A stretch of 20,341 bases of DNA from the NCBI RefSeq assembly GCF_937920395.1, contig NZ_CALEVF010000016.1:1-20341 (forward strand), given 5' to 3'. The translations under genes were made by a program, and so were the position numbers. This stretch comes from an uncultured Clostridium sp. (GTDB lineage Bacteria; Bacillota; Clostridia; Clostridiales; Clostridiaceae). Positions 1-7,478 of the stretch are shown one piece after another (position 1 is the first letter of the stretch; every line of letters starts with the position of its first letter). The notes under the pieces were generated by a model. The model made no database searches. It saw only the letters and a list, made by a program, of their open reading frames with translations, and was not told the DNA's origin.

Positions 1-98
1 AGACTGTAAACTCATTTTTTGCAAGTAGATACTTTTAAGAACTTTAGTTTCCAAATGGATACCTTCTGTTTTAAATACCTACATATATTTATATTCCC

Positions 99-114
99 CA
101 TATTTTAAAATATG
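99..114. repeat. 16-bp perfect palindrome upstream of the CorC gene
   Basis: The palindrome CATATTTTAAAATATG lies in the non-coding 272 bases before the first gene. That stretch is extremely AT-rich; several TATAAT-like words occur (for example 163-168 and 230-235), but none has a convincing -35 box at the right distance, so I do not name a promoter. No RNA gene or ORF with a ribosome site is visible here. The palindrome could be an operator or chance in AT-rich DNA. Confidence 0.4.
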
Positions 115-272
115 ATTAATTATTTTTATTATTTTTCTTATAATTATTATTTTATTATATAGTATAATGATATGATACCATATTGATACATACAAATCAT
201 AAAAATTTTTATTTTGTTTGATTTTATGATATAATTTTCTTATGTTAATTTTTAAGGAGCGTGAAATATATT

Positions 273-1517
273 ATGGTCCCTGGTGGTACATGGCAAATTA
301 TATGTTTAATAATTTTATTATTATGTTCAGCCTTTTTCTCTGCTTCTGAAACTGCATTAATGACCTTAAGTAAAATAAGGTTAAGGAATATGGTAGAATC
401 AGAAATAAAAGGTGCTAACATTATTAATAAACTACTTGAAAATCCAAGTAAACTTTTAGGTGGTATTTTAGTAGGAAATAACATAGCAAATATTGGAGCT
501 TCTGCGCTAGCAACTTCTCTTGCAATTACATATTATAAAGATTCCGGGGTTGCTATTGCAACTATTATAATGACAATTCTTGTATTAATTTTTGCAGAAA
601 TAACACCAAAGTCATTAGCTGCACAAAACTCTGAAAAAATAGCTTTAAAAATTGCTAAACCATTAAGCGTAATTACTTTCATTTTAAATCCACTTGTCAC
701 ATTACTAATTTATATTACAAATTCAATAATAAAAGTACTTGGTGGTGAAGTTAATAAAAGAAGACCTTTTATTACTGAAGAAGAATTGAAAACTATGGTT
801 AGTGTAAGTCATGAAGAAGGAGTTCTTGAAGGCGAAGAAAAGCAAATGATTTATAACGTATTTGACTTTAGAGATTCACAAGCAAAAGATGTTATGACCC
901 CAAGAACGGATATGATTGTAGCTAACTCAAACTCAACCTACGCAGAACTTATAAATATTTTTAGGCAAGAACAATTTTCAAGACTTCCTATCTATAAAGA
1001 CACTATTGATAATATCATTGGAGTTTTATATATTAAAGATTTGATTTTCTTTGAAGATGGAAAAGATGAATTTAAAATAGAGAAACATATGCGAGAACCC
1101 TACTTTACCTACGAATTTAAGATCACTGCAGATTTATTTGCAGATATGCGTCTAAAACGAGTTCCTATATCAATTATACTTGATGAATATGGCGGTACTG
1201 CTGGAATTGTTACATTTCAAGATTTAGTAGAAGAGATTGTTGGAGATATAGATGATGAATATGACGACGATGCAGACCAAATACAAGTTATCAAAGAAGA
1301 TGAATTTATTGTAGCTGGTGATACTAAAATAAGTATGGTTAATGAGATGATAGGATTAAATATTGAATCAGATGATTTTGACTCAATAGGAGGTTTCGTT
1401 ACAGGGCTACTTGGTCGGCTTCCAAAAACAGGTGAAACAATAAATTATAATGATACAAAATTTATTGTGCAAGAAGTAAGTAAAAACCGTATAGGAACAT
1501 TAAAAGTTATAACTTAA
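273..1517 (+). CDS. CNNM/CorC (HlyC/CorC) family metal ion transporter
   Basis: Membrane protein of the CorC/CNNM family, whose members are linked to Mg2+ (and sometimes Co2+) efflux. Seen in 414 residues: a DUF21/CNNM membrane domain (about 5-155) with the family motifs SASETAL (23-29), GNNIANIGASALAT (68-81) and AEITPKSLA (108-116); a cytoplasmic CBS pair (about 205-325) ending in DEYGGTAGIVT (304-314) and DLVEEIVGDIDDEYD (317-331); and a C-terminal CorC_HlyC domain (about 335-414). Length and domain order are normal. Start choice: a GTG at 261 opens the same frame, but it lies one base from AAGGAG (254-259), too close to work as its ribosome site. The ATG at 273 (spacing 13) begins the usual family N-terminus, so I use it. 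The gene is monocistronic and ends at a terminator shared with the convergent helicase. The family is certain; the ion is inferred from the family. Confidence 0.93.
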   Translation: MVPGGTWQIICLIILLLCSAFFSASETALMTLSKIRLRNMVESEIKGANIINKLLENPSKLLGGILVGNNIANIGASALATSLAITYYKDSGVAIATIIMTILVLIFAEITPKSLAAQNSEKIALKIAKPLSVITFILNPLVTLLIYITNSIIKVLGGEVNKRRPFITEEELKTMVSVSHEEGVLEGEEKQMIYNVFDFRDSQAKDVMTPRTDMIVANSNSTYAELINIFRQEQFSRLPIYKDTIDNIIGVLYIKDLIFFEDGKDEFKIEKHMREPYFTYEFKITADLFADMRLKRVPISIILDEYGGTAGIVTFQDLVEEIVGDIDDEYDDDADQIQVIKEDEFIVAGDTKISMVNEMIGLNIESDDFDSIGGFVTGLLGRLPKTGETINYNDTKFIVQEVSKNRIGTLKVIT

Positions 1518-1560
1518 ATTATCTCCTACAGCGTTAATCTACAATATTTCTCAAAAAACA

Positions 1561-1600
1561 AGAAGACCTAATGCTTATTAAAATTAGCATTAGGTCTTCT
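1561..1600. terminator. Bidirectional intrinsic terminator (CorC / DEAD helicase)
   Basis: Perfect 15-bp stem (1561-1575 with 1586-1600) and 10-base loop. An A-run lies to its left and a T-rich stretch (ATATTGTTTT) to its right, so it can end transcription both ways between the two convergent genes. Confidence 0.9.
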
Positions 1601-1620
1601 ATATTGTTTTAAATTATTTA

Positions 1621-2727
1621 CTACAATATTTTTCTAGGAATTGGACTTTTCAATTTTCTTTCTATAGCATCTAAAAGAAATTTGTCTTTTGGCGCTGAAA
1701 ATAAATAGGTATATCCATCCTCTCCAGCTCTACCAGTTCTACCAATACGGTGAATATAGCTCTCCACAGTTTCTGGCATATCGTAATTATACACATGATC
1801 TACTCCATTTATATCAAGGCCTCTAGCAGCAACATCTGTGGCAATCAAATATTGGATATCACATTTCTTAAAATCTCTCATTATTTTTTCTCTCTTTGAT
1901 TGTGTTATATCAGAGTGTAATTTTTTGCAATTATACCCTTTTTTATAAAGGGCTACCTCAAGTTCATCAACTCTTCTTTTCGTTCTACAAAATATGATAG
2001 CCATAAACGGATTATGCGCGTCCATTACCTTACATAAATCTTCTTGTTTTTTTCTGTCTGTAGTTTCTATTAAAAATTGCTTAATGTTCTTAAGTGTTGC
2101 TTCTTCTTTTTTAATAATTACTTCTATAGGATCATTCATATACTTATATGCCATTTTTTTCACATCTGAGCTCATAGTTGCTGAGAAACATAAAGTCTGT
2201 CTGTTTTTAGGTGTTGTTTCCAAAATATTTTCAATGTCATTTTTAAATCCCATAAGTAGCATTTGATCTGCCTCATCTAACACTATAGTCTTAAGTTTAT
2301 CAAGTTTTATAGTACCACGCCTAAGATGGTCTAGTAATCTACCTGGTGTTGCAATTACAAGATGAATATTTCCTTTTAGTTTTTTGAGTTGCGCCCCAAT
2401 ATCTTTACCACCATAAGCAGCTAAAATATTTAACTTTTTAATTCCGTCGATTTTCTTTGCTTCCTCAGTTATCTGAATAGCAAGTTCCCTTGTAGGTGTC
2501 ACTATTAATCCTTGGATTGTATCGATATCTTCTGACATATTATCAAACATTGGAAGTAGAAATGCAAGTGTCTTTCCAGTACCTGTTTGTGCCTCTGCTA
2601 TAATATCGCAGCCTTTCTTTATTAATGGAATACTTCTTTCTTGAACTGGAGTTGGCTCAGTTATTCCTTGAATTTTAATCATACTTAGAATATCATCATT
2701 AAGCCCTAATTTTTTAAACTTTATCAT
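1621..2727 (-). CDS. DEAD-box ATP-dependent RNA helicase (minimal core)
   Basis: ATP-dependent RNA helicase that remodels RNA structure; such enzymes work in ribosome assembly, mRNA decay or cold adaptation. All superfamily 2 DEAD motifs are present in 368 residues: Q motif (F4...TPVQ, 26-29), motif I AQTGTGKT (46-53), Ia PTRELA (78-83), Ib TPGR (127-130), II DEAD (151-154), III SAT (182-184), V ATDVAARGLDI (296-306) and VI HRIGRTGR (326-333). The protein stops about 35 residues after motif VI, so it lacks the C-terminal RNA-binding or basic tail seen in DbpA, CshA or DeaD and consists of the two RecA-like domains alone. The ATG follows AAAGGT (2736-2741 on this strand). It is transcribed alone, divergently from the ene-reductase. 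Helicase identity is certain; the specific orthologue cannot be told. Confidence 0.96.
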   Translation of the reverse strand: MIKFKKLGLNDDILSMIKIQGITEPTPVQERSIPLIKKGCDIIAEAQTGTGKTLAFLLPMFDNMSEDIDTIQGLIVTPTRELAIQITEEAKKIDGIKKLNILAAYGGKDIGAQLKKLKGNIHLVIATPGRLLDHLRRGTIKLDKLKTIVLDEADQMLLMGFKNDIENILETTPKNRQTLCFSATMSSDVKKMAYKYMNDPIEVIIKKEEATLKNIKQFLIETTDRKKQEDLCKVMDAHNPFMAIIFCRTKRRVDELEVALYKKGYNCKKLHSDITQSKREKIMRDFKKCDIQYLIATDVAARGLDINGVDHVYNYDMPETVESYIHRIGRTGRAGEDGYTYLFSAPKDKFLLDAIERKLKSPIPRKIL

Positions 2728-2810
2728 TTTTATTTACCTTTCTATTTCAAAATTATTTTATTATTTTTTATACATTTTGTTTATATAAACCTATTTATAC
2801 AAACCATTTA

Positions 2811-2819
2811 ATTATAACA
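2811..2819 (-). promoter_or_regulatory. Extended -10 promoter element for the DEAD helicase
   Basis: On the minus strand the word TGTTATAAT is a perfect extended -10 (TGnTATAAT) about 85 bases before the helicase ATG. This predicts an AT-rich leader of roughly 75 nt. No clear -35 is seen, which is acceptable for an extended -10. Confidence 0.45.
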
Positions 2820-2844
2820 GACATTAATTATAATAAAAAGGATT

Positions 2845-2864
2845 ATATAAAATGCATTTTATAT
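2845..2864. repeat. 20-bp perfect palindrome in the helicase/ene-reductase divergent spacer
   Basis: ATATAAAATGCATTTTATAT reads the same on both strands, with no spacer. It lies 26 bases upstream of the helicase's extended -10, where a repressor or activator of the helicase could sit. An independent hairpin follows at 2876-2903. Confidence 0.55.
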
Positions 2865-2875
2865 TTACAATCTTT

Positions 2876-2903
2876 TAATAGTAAATTACATACTTTACTA
2901 TTA
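2876..2903. repeat. Inverted repeat, 10-bp arms
   Basis: TAATAGTAAA (2876-2885) and TTTACTATTA (2894-2903) are perfect inverted copies separated by 8 bases. There is no T-tract, so it is not an obvious terminator. It lies between the two divergent promoters and may be a protein-binding site. Confidence 0.45.
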
Positions 2904-3007
2904 TATATATAATGCTATACTTATGTACACATAGTCGATGTTCCACTAATATTTACTTCTAGACTACAAATAATATATTTATAATATAACGAAAGAGGCG
3001 ATTAATA

Positions 3008-4051
3008 ATGTCAAAATTATTTAGTAATTTTAAAATAAAAGATATGGATTTAAAAAATAGAATAGTTATGGCTCCAATGTGCATGGATTCTTGTAACGAT
3101 GAAGATGGTTTAGCAAACAACTGGCATCTTATACATTATTCAACTAGATCCATTGGTGGCGTGGGTCTTATCATAATAGAATCAACAGGAATTCAGCCCG
3201 GCGGTCGTATAACTGATAATGATTTAGGTATATGGTCTGATAACCATATTGAAAATCTATCAAAAATAGTTGATGAATGTCATAAATATGGATCTAAAAT
3301 AGGAATTCAAATTAATCATGCTGGAAGAAAATCTGAAACTCTTTCATATCCAATTATAGCTCCCAGCCCTATAGCTTTTAATGACGATTATAGGCTTCCA
3401 AATGAAATGACAAAAGAAGATATTACTACTACTATAGATTTATTTAAAGATGCTGCTAAACGAGCGTTAACGGCCGGATTTGATTTGTTAGAATTACATG
3501 GTGCCCATGGGTACTTAATAGATGAATTTTTATCTCCACTTACCAATAAAAGAAAAGATGAATATGGTGGTACAAAGGAAAATAGGGTAAGATTCTTAAA
3601 AGAAATTATACAAGCTGTAAAAACAGTTTGGCCTGAAACTAAACCACTACAATTAAGAGTATCAGCTGTTGACTACGAAAAAGGTGGAAACAACGCAAAG
3701 GAAACATCATCACTTATAAATCTTGTAAAAGATATGGGTATAGATATAATAAATGTTAGTTCTGGAGGAACTGTACCTGCAAAAATATTTACCTATCCAG
3801 GATATCAAATTCGTTACTCTGAAACAATTAGAAAACAATGCAATATTCCAACTATAGCAGGTGGTCTTATCACTTCACCTTTAATGGCAGAAGAAATATT
3901 AAACAATAAAAGATCAGATTTGGTGTATTTAGGAAGAGAACTTTTAAGAAATCCATATTGGGCATTTGCAGCCGCCAATCAATTAGGTGATAATATCAAG
4001 TGGCCTATACAATATGAACGAAGCAACAAAGTAAATAAAAATGGATTCTAA
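3008..4051 (+). CDS. NADH:flavin oxidoreductase / Old Yellow Enzyme family (YqjM/NamA-like)
   Basis: FMN-dependent ene-reductase expected to reduce activated C=C bonds using NAD(P)H in the cytoplasm. The 347-residue protein aligns end to end with Bacillus YqjM/NamA (338): N-terminal IVMAPMCM (19-26) with the flavin-tuning Cys25, IGIQINHAGRK (98-108), the active-site set H164, H167 and Tyr169 in LHGAHGYLIDEFLSPL, the DEYGG turn (184-188), YLGRELLRNPY (307-317), and a C-terminal YER with the Arg that reaches the neighbouring subunit in YqjM. One difference: the tyrosine two residues after the flavin Cys (Tyr28 of YqjM) is Asp27 here. The last 9 residues form an extra tail. The start follows GAAAGAGG (2990-2997). 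It is a monocistronic gene with a shared downstream terminator. The family is very secure; the natural substrate is unknown. Confidence 0.94.
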   Translation: MSKLFSNFKIKDMDLKNRIVMAPMCMDSCNDEDGLANNWHLIHYSTRSIGGVGLIIIESTGIQPGGRITDNDLGIWSDNHIENLSKIVDECHKYGSKIGIQINHAGRKSETLSYPIIAPSPIAFNDDYRLPNEMTKEDITTTIDLFKDAAKRALTAGFDLLELHGAHGYLIDEFLSPLTNKRKDEYGGTKENRVRFLKEIIQAVKTVWPETKPLQLRVSAVDYEKGGNNAKETSSLINLVKDMGIDIINVSSGGTVPAKIFTYPGYQIRYSETIRKQCNIPTIAGGLITSPLMAEEILNNKRSDLVYLGRELLRNPYWAFAAANQLGDNIKWPIQYERSNKVNKNGF

Positions 4052-4081
4052 CATAAATTGGGATTAAAACAGACTCACTTT

Positions 4082-4129
4082 AATATAAATCCCAGTAGAA
4101 TAAATTATCATTCTACTGGGATTTATATT
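4082..4129. terminator. Bidirectional intrinsic terminator (ene-reductase / ABC operon)
   Basis: Perfect 20-bp stem (4082-4101 with 4110-4129) with an 8-base loop; AT-rich outer ends supply a U-tract in either direction. A TGGGATT word at 4059-4065 can also pair with the left arm's AATCCCA (4088-4094), giving a weaker alternative fold. Confidence 0.92.
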
Positions 4130-4138
4130 TTAAAAGCA

Positions 4139-4825
4139 CTATATTTTATTGTCCATATTAATTCTTCCATCTTTTATTTCAATCATCCTATCGGTTTTTT
4201 CTGCTATCCTTAGATCGTGTGTAATAATTATAAAAGTAGTCTTAAATTTTTGGTTAATATCTTTAAGTATAGTATAGATATTCTCTGTTGACTCGGAATC
4301 TAGATTTCCTGTCGGCTCATCTGCAAGTATTATTTTAGGGTTATTGATTAAAGCTCTAGCAATAGCAGTTCTTTGCTGTTGTCCACCCGACATGTTTGAT
4401 GCTAAATTATCCTTAACTTTATAAATTCCAACCATATTCATAAGTTCATTGGCTCTTTCTATAATTTCTTTTGGTGGTTTTGGATTATTCATCATATATG
4501 GGATAAGCACATTCTCTAAAGCAGTAAATTCTGGTAACAAATAATGAAATTGAAAGATAAATCCTATAGTCTTATTTCGAAGAGCAGCTAAAGCATTTTT
4601 ACTCATACTATCTGTTCTTTGATTATTTAGATAAACCTCTCCACTAGTCGGTTTATCTAATGTTCCTATAATATTTAATAAAGTAGTTTTGCCACTTCCT
4701 GATTGTCCTATAATTGAATTAAAAGATCCTTCTTCAAAACTTAAGTTTGTATCAAATAAAACTTGAGTCTTAACAGCTGACCCATAAATTTTATTTACAT
4801 TTTTTAATGTAATAATATTAGCCAT
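4139..4825 (-). CDS. ABC transporter ATP-binding protein (LolD/MacB type)
   Basis: ATPase subunit that powers the adjacent FtsX-like permease. The 228 residues contain Walker A GQSGSGKT (40-47), Q-loop Gln92, signature MSGGQQQR (145-152, Met replacing the usual Leu), Walker B IILADEP (165-171), a D-loop (GNLDS) and switch His203 in ITHD. The spacing, and the PTSGEVYLNNQ stretch after Walker A, fit the LolD/MacB/FtsE-like type VII ABC class, which uses the mechanotransmission of a FtsX-fold permease and does not itself translocate a substrate through a channel. Its ATG lies inside the 3' end of the permease gene (8-base overlap), with GAGGTGAT as ribosome site (4831-4838), so translation is probably coupled. 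The substrate is unknown; monoderm relatives handle peptides, antibiotics or lipoprotein-like cargo. Confidence 0.95.
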   Translation of the reverse strand: MANIITLKNVNKIYGSAVKTQVLFDTNLSFEEGSFNSIIGQSGSGKTTLLNIIGTLDKPTSGEVYLNNQRTDSMSKNALAALRNKTIGFIFQFHYLLPEFTALENVLIPYMMNNPKPPKEIIERANELMNMVGIYKVKDNLASNMSGGQQQRTAIARALINNPKIILADEPTGNLDSESTENIYTILKDINQKFKTTFIIITHDLRIAEKTDRMIEIKDGRINMDNKI

Positions 4826-5984
4826 TCTTAATCACCTCAATTGGTTCTAATTTTGATGAGTTTCTTGCTGGTATAAAAGCAGCTATAGTTGCCGAAAGCA
4901 CTGCTATTACCCCTGATATAGCAATGAATTTATAGTCTAAATAAAGTGCTATTATTGGTGTACCATCAGGATTTAAAGCAAAGCTCGTAAATCCTATCAT
5001 AAGCGTAATACCTAGTGTTATTCCAAGTATTGCCCCAGCTACTCCTAGTAAAAGTCCTTCATACAAGAAAATTTTACTAGCATCTCTATCTTTTATGCCT
5101 ATAGCTTTAAGAATTCCAATTTGTTTTGATTTCTGAACCACTGTTACTGCAAGCACACTTGCTATTCCAAGAGTTACAGAAATAAGTACAAATACCTGTA
5201 TCATCAAACTAGATACACTTTGACCATTAAGGCCACCAAGTAATTCTTCATTTTGGTCTTTCCAGTTTTCAACTTTTATATTATTATCAGACAAATTTTC
5301 CTTCACTTTTGTTGAAATTTCATCGGCCTTAAATACATCTTTTGAATTCAACTTCATTTCTATAGAAGTTATCTTATTTTTAAAACCAAATATATCCTGT
5401 GAAGTCTTAAGGCTTGTTAAAACCCATGATTTATTTATATTTGCTACTTTTAAATCATAAAAACCAGTTACTACGGCTTCTTTAGTATTTCCATTTGAAG
5501 TAACTAACGAAATTTTATCTTTTATTTTTAGATTTAACTCCTCTTGTAAGTTCTTTCCTATTAGTACCTCATATGATTTCTTTGGAATATTCCCCTGATA
5601 TATTTTAGATTTTATATTATACAAGTCCTTGTCATCCGTTAAATTTAAACCTCTTATAATTATTGGATCAGTTTTATCACTAAATTTGATAAATGCAGGC
5701 GAATCAGCGGCCGGTGATACTTTTTCTATTCTACTATCTGTCGCTTTTACTTTCGTTATTTTTTGTTCCCAATTTTCTATGGTTTTATCATCTTTATTAG
5801 AGGATATAGTTATTTGAGAAGAATTTCCTATAGTTTTATCTATTAGACTTTTTTGCAATCCTTGTATAAGTGAACCTATAAAAATTTGCACTGAAACACC
5901 AATAGCTATTCCTATAATTATTAGAAATGTTTGTCCTTTACTAGACTTTAAAAATCGTACAGCAATTTTAAATGGTAAATTCAT
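4818..5984 (-). CDS. ABC transporter permease, FtsX/MacB-LolC/E-like
   Basis: Integral membrane partner of the ATPase encoded immediately downstream. The 388 residues show the classic four-helix layout: TM1 (20-40), a large extracytoplasmic MacB-PCD-like domain (about 45-255), then TM2 (260-284), TM3 (308-332) and TM4 (351-372). Family signatures are the cytoplasmic coupling stretch QIGILKAIG (288-296) between TM2 and TM3, and the end IPARNSSKLEPIEVIKNG. The length matches LolC/LolE-type proteins; no third component such as a membrane-fusion protein is adjacent. It is the first gene of a two-gene operon with GAGAGGAG as ribosome site. A diderm-type lipoprotein role is not expected if the host is a monoderm Clostridium, so an export, stress or bacteriocin-resistance role is inferred only. 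Confidence 0.92.
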   Translation of the reverse strand: MNLPFKIAVRFLKSSKGQTFLIIIGIAIGVSVQIFIGSLIQGLQKSLIDKTIGNSSQITISSNKDDKTIENWEQKITKVKATDSRIEKVSPAADSPAFIKFSDKTDPIIIRGLNLTDDKDLYNIKSKIYQGNIPKKSYEVLIGKNLQEELNLKIKDKISLVTSNGNTKEAVVTGFYDLKVANINKSWVLTSLKTSQDIFGFKNKITSIEMKLNSKDVFKADEISTKVKENLSDNNIKVENWKDQNEELLGGLNGQSVSSLMIQVFVLISVTLGIASVLAVTVVQKSKQIGILKAIGIKDRDASKIFLYEGLLLGVAGAILGITLGITLMIGFTSFALNPDGTPIIALYLDYKFIAISGVIAVLSATIAAFIPARNSSKLEPIEVIKNG

Positions 5985-6014
5985 TTCCTTTTCTCCTCTC
6001 TAGAATTTTCAAGT

Positions 6015-6043
6015 TGTATAATACACTAATATAATACTGTTAA
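6015..6043 (-). promoter_or_regulatory. Candidate sigma-A promoter of the ABC transporter operon
   Basis: On the minus strand TTAACA (6038-6043) is followed by a 17-base spacer and TATACA (6015-6020), about 30 bases before the permease ATG. The spacing is ideal and both boxes are near consensus, but AT-rich DNA gives chance matches. Confidence 0.4.
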
Positions 6044-6215
6044 TTACACAACACTTTTTATTAAATAATATTATTAATTATACAATACAATATATTTTGT
6101 GATTTGTAAATATTAATCTTTAATAAAATTCATTATAAAATATCAACCATATGTATACCATTTTTTTTTGTGTCAATAATTATAATGTGATATTACAATT
6201 GAAAGGAGCATTTTA

Positions 6216-6923
6216 ATGAAACGCATTATTAAATTAATAAGTGATGAAACTTTAGTTAAACAATATATAGAAAAAGGCAAAGGACTATTTAATGATGGAG
6301 AGATTGATAAAGCATTTAAAAATTATAATAAGGCAATTTTACTAAACAATAAATATTCTTTAGCATATTTTGCTAAATCTGATGCTCTTCTAGAACTATA
6401 TGAAGCTGATGATGCTGAAAAATGCATAAAAGATTATCTTAGATTAGTTCCGAATGACCCTAATGCTTACTGGAAATTAATTGAAATAAACGATTTAACA
6501 GGGGACTTTGATAAATGCATTTCTTATTGCGAAAAGCTTCTTGAAAATGATAATAAAGATGTTTTCATCTATTTGAAAAAAGGAGAGTTCTTAGCTATTC
6601 TCAATAATTTTACAGAGGCATTAGACTGTTTTAATGTTTGCCTTAAATTAAATCCTGCTTTTTACGATGCTATATGTGGCAAAGCCAATGTTTTACTCTC
6701 TCTATCCAATAAAGTAGGGGCTCTTCAACTCTATAATAGAGCAATCTGCCTTGATAACACTAGGAGCATTGCATATTTTGGAGCTTCTGAAGTATGCGTA
6801 GTTATGGGAAATAGCGTAAGTGCTTTGTTATTTGCAGAAAAAGCATATGAAATAGAACCTAAAAACGAATGGTATAAGTGTCATTATAACGTATTGAAAA
6901 ATATGTATTTGGACATTAAATAA
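6216..6923 (+). CDS. Tetratricopeptide repeat (TPR) protein
   Basis: A cytoplasmic scaffold-type protein with no signal peptide or membrane segment. Nearly all of its 235 residues are about six helical TPR units with the 34-residue rhythm. Clear ones start near residues 17 (GKGLFNDGEIDKAFKNYNKAI), 50, 84, 118 (KKGEFLAILNNFTEALDCFN), 152 and 186, with typical small residues at the packing positions and Pro or Asn closing units (LNPAF). No catalytic domain is fused to it, so it probably binds another protein; partners cannot be inferred from the neighbours, which are unrelated. The ATG is placed by AAAGGAG (6202-6208) seven bases upstream. It is a single gene, and its stop codon is inside the downstream terminator stem. 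Confidence 0.85.
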   Translation: MKRIIKLISDETLVKQYIEKGKGLFNDGEIDKAFKNYNKAILLNNKYSLAYFAKSDALLELYEADDAEKCIKDYLRLVPNDPNAYWKLIEINDLTGDFDKCISYCEKLLENDNKDVFIYLKKGEFLAILNNFTEALDCFNVCLKLNPAFYDAICGKANVLLSLSNKVGALQLYNRAICLDNTRSIAYFGASEVCVVMGNSVSALLFAEKAYEIEPKNEWYKCHYNVLKNMYLDIK

Positions 6924-6963
6924 TTAATTACCCCTACTTATTATAGGTAGGGGTAATTAATTA
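6921..6963. terminator. Bidirectional terminator containing both stop codons
   Basis: Perfect 17-bp stem (6921-6937 with 6947-6963), extendable by three inner pairs to a triloop. The left end is the TAA of the TPR gene (6921-6923) and the right end is the TAA of the convergent gene (6961-6963). The GC-rich CCCCTAC core with AT-rich flanks works in both directions. Confidence 0.9.
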
Positions 6964-7407
6964 TTTAAACATGTACATCGAATCTTGTACTTTTCTTAAA
7001 TGTATATCATAATCGGATACAACGGCTTTTACCTCTCTCATTAAACTATCATCTAAATCCTTATTTTGCTCTATAAACTTATTACCCTGCTTAATTCCCA
7101 TTTTAATTGCAGCCTCAACGTGTTTACAAACTTCAACATCATTGCTTGCAGGTACAAGCTTAATTTTCTCAACAACCTCTGCCATGGTACCAATTATTCC
7201 AAGAGTATCTGTTGCATTACCACCCAACTTTTCTATTCTATTAGTAATTGCATCTTCATGCCTTTTAAAGGATTCTATAATTTGAGAAAGTTCCTTTTTA
7301 AGTTCTGGATCCTTAACTTTACCCAAATAATCTTTAAAAGTAGCACCACCCATATGAATTCCCTTTAAAAATTTATTCATTTCTTTTATATCATTATTTA
7401 TAACCAT
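6961..7407 (-). CDS. DUF2383-like (PA2169-type) four-helix-bundle protein
   Basis: A small all-helical protein of 148 residues, resembling the DUF2383/PA2169 family of ferritin-like four-helix bundles. The order of elements fits: helix 1 (about 3-27), KVKDPELKKELSQIIESFKRHEDAI (about 30-54) with His50, LGGNATDTLG loop (61-70), a long helix around VEVCKHVEAAIKMG (91-104) and a last helix with DYDIHL (132-137). Carboxylate and His pairs (E45/H50, D134/H136) could bind metal, but the function of the family is not established. No signal peptide. The ribosome site GAGGTGAG is right before the ATG. It is downstream of the SNF2 gene on the same strand, with 71 bases between and no strong terminator, so readthrough is possible. 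Assignment is by pattern only. Confidence 0.65.
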   Translation of the reverse strand: MVINNDIKEMNKFLKGIHMGGATFKDYLGKVKDPELKKELSQIIESFKRHEDAITNRIEKLGGNATDTLGIIGTMAEVVEKIKLVPASNDVEVCKHVEAAIKMGIKQGNKFIEQNKDLDDSLMREVKAVVSDYDIHLRKVQDSMYMFK

Positions 7408-7460
7408 AATCTCACCTCAGTTTATTGTGAGCATTAGTTTATTTTGTTATACGTTTTACT

Positions 7461-7478
7461 TTATAAAATATTTTATAA
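7461..7478. repeat. 18-bp perfect AT palindrome abutting the SNF2 stop codon
   Basis: TTATAAAATATTTTATAA directly adjoins the TGA of the SNF2 gene (7479-7481). As RNA it could form an all-AU hairpin, too weak alone to be a confident terminator. It may instead be part of the promoter region of the next gene. Confidence 0.35.

Noticed and set aside
245..484. Open frame on the minus strand opposite the CorC membrane domain
   Set aside because: It mirrors a conserved coding region, has no ribosome site and its protein resembles no family.
5629..5817. Short plus-strand frame with hydrophobic residues inside the permease gene
   Set aside because: Antisense shadow of the permease's outer domain, no ribosome site.
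6168..6196. Promoter TTGTGT-N17-TATTAC before the TPR gene
   Set aside because: The predicted RNA start would fall in the ribosome site at 6202-6208, leaving no usable leader; the TATAAT at 6181-6186 lacks a -35, so no promoter is called.
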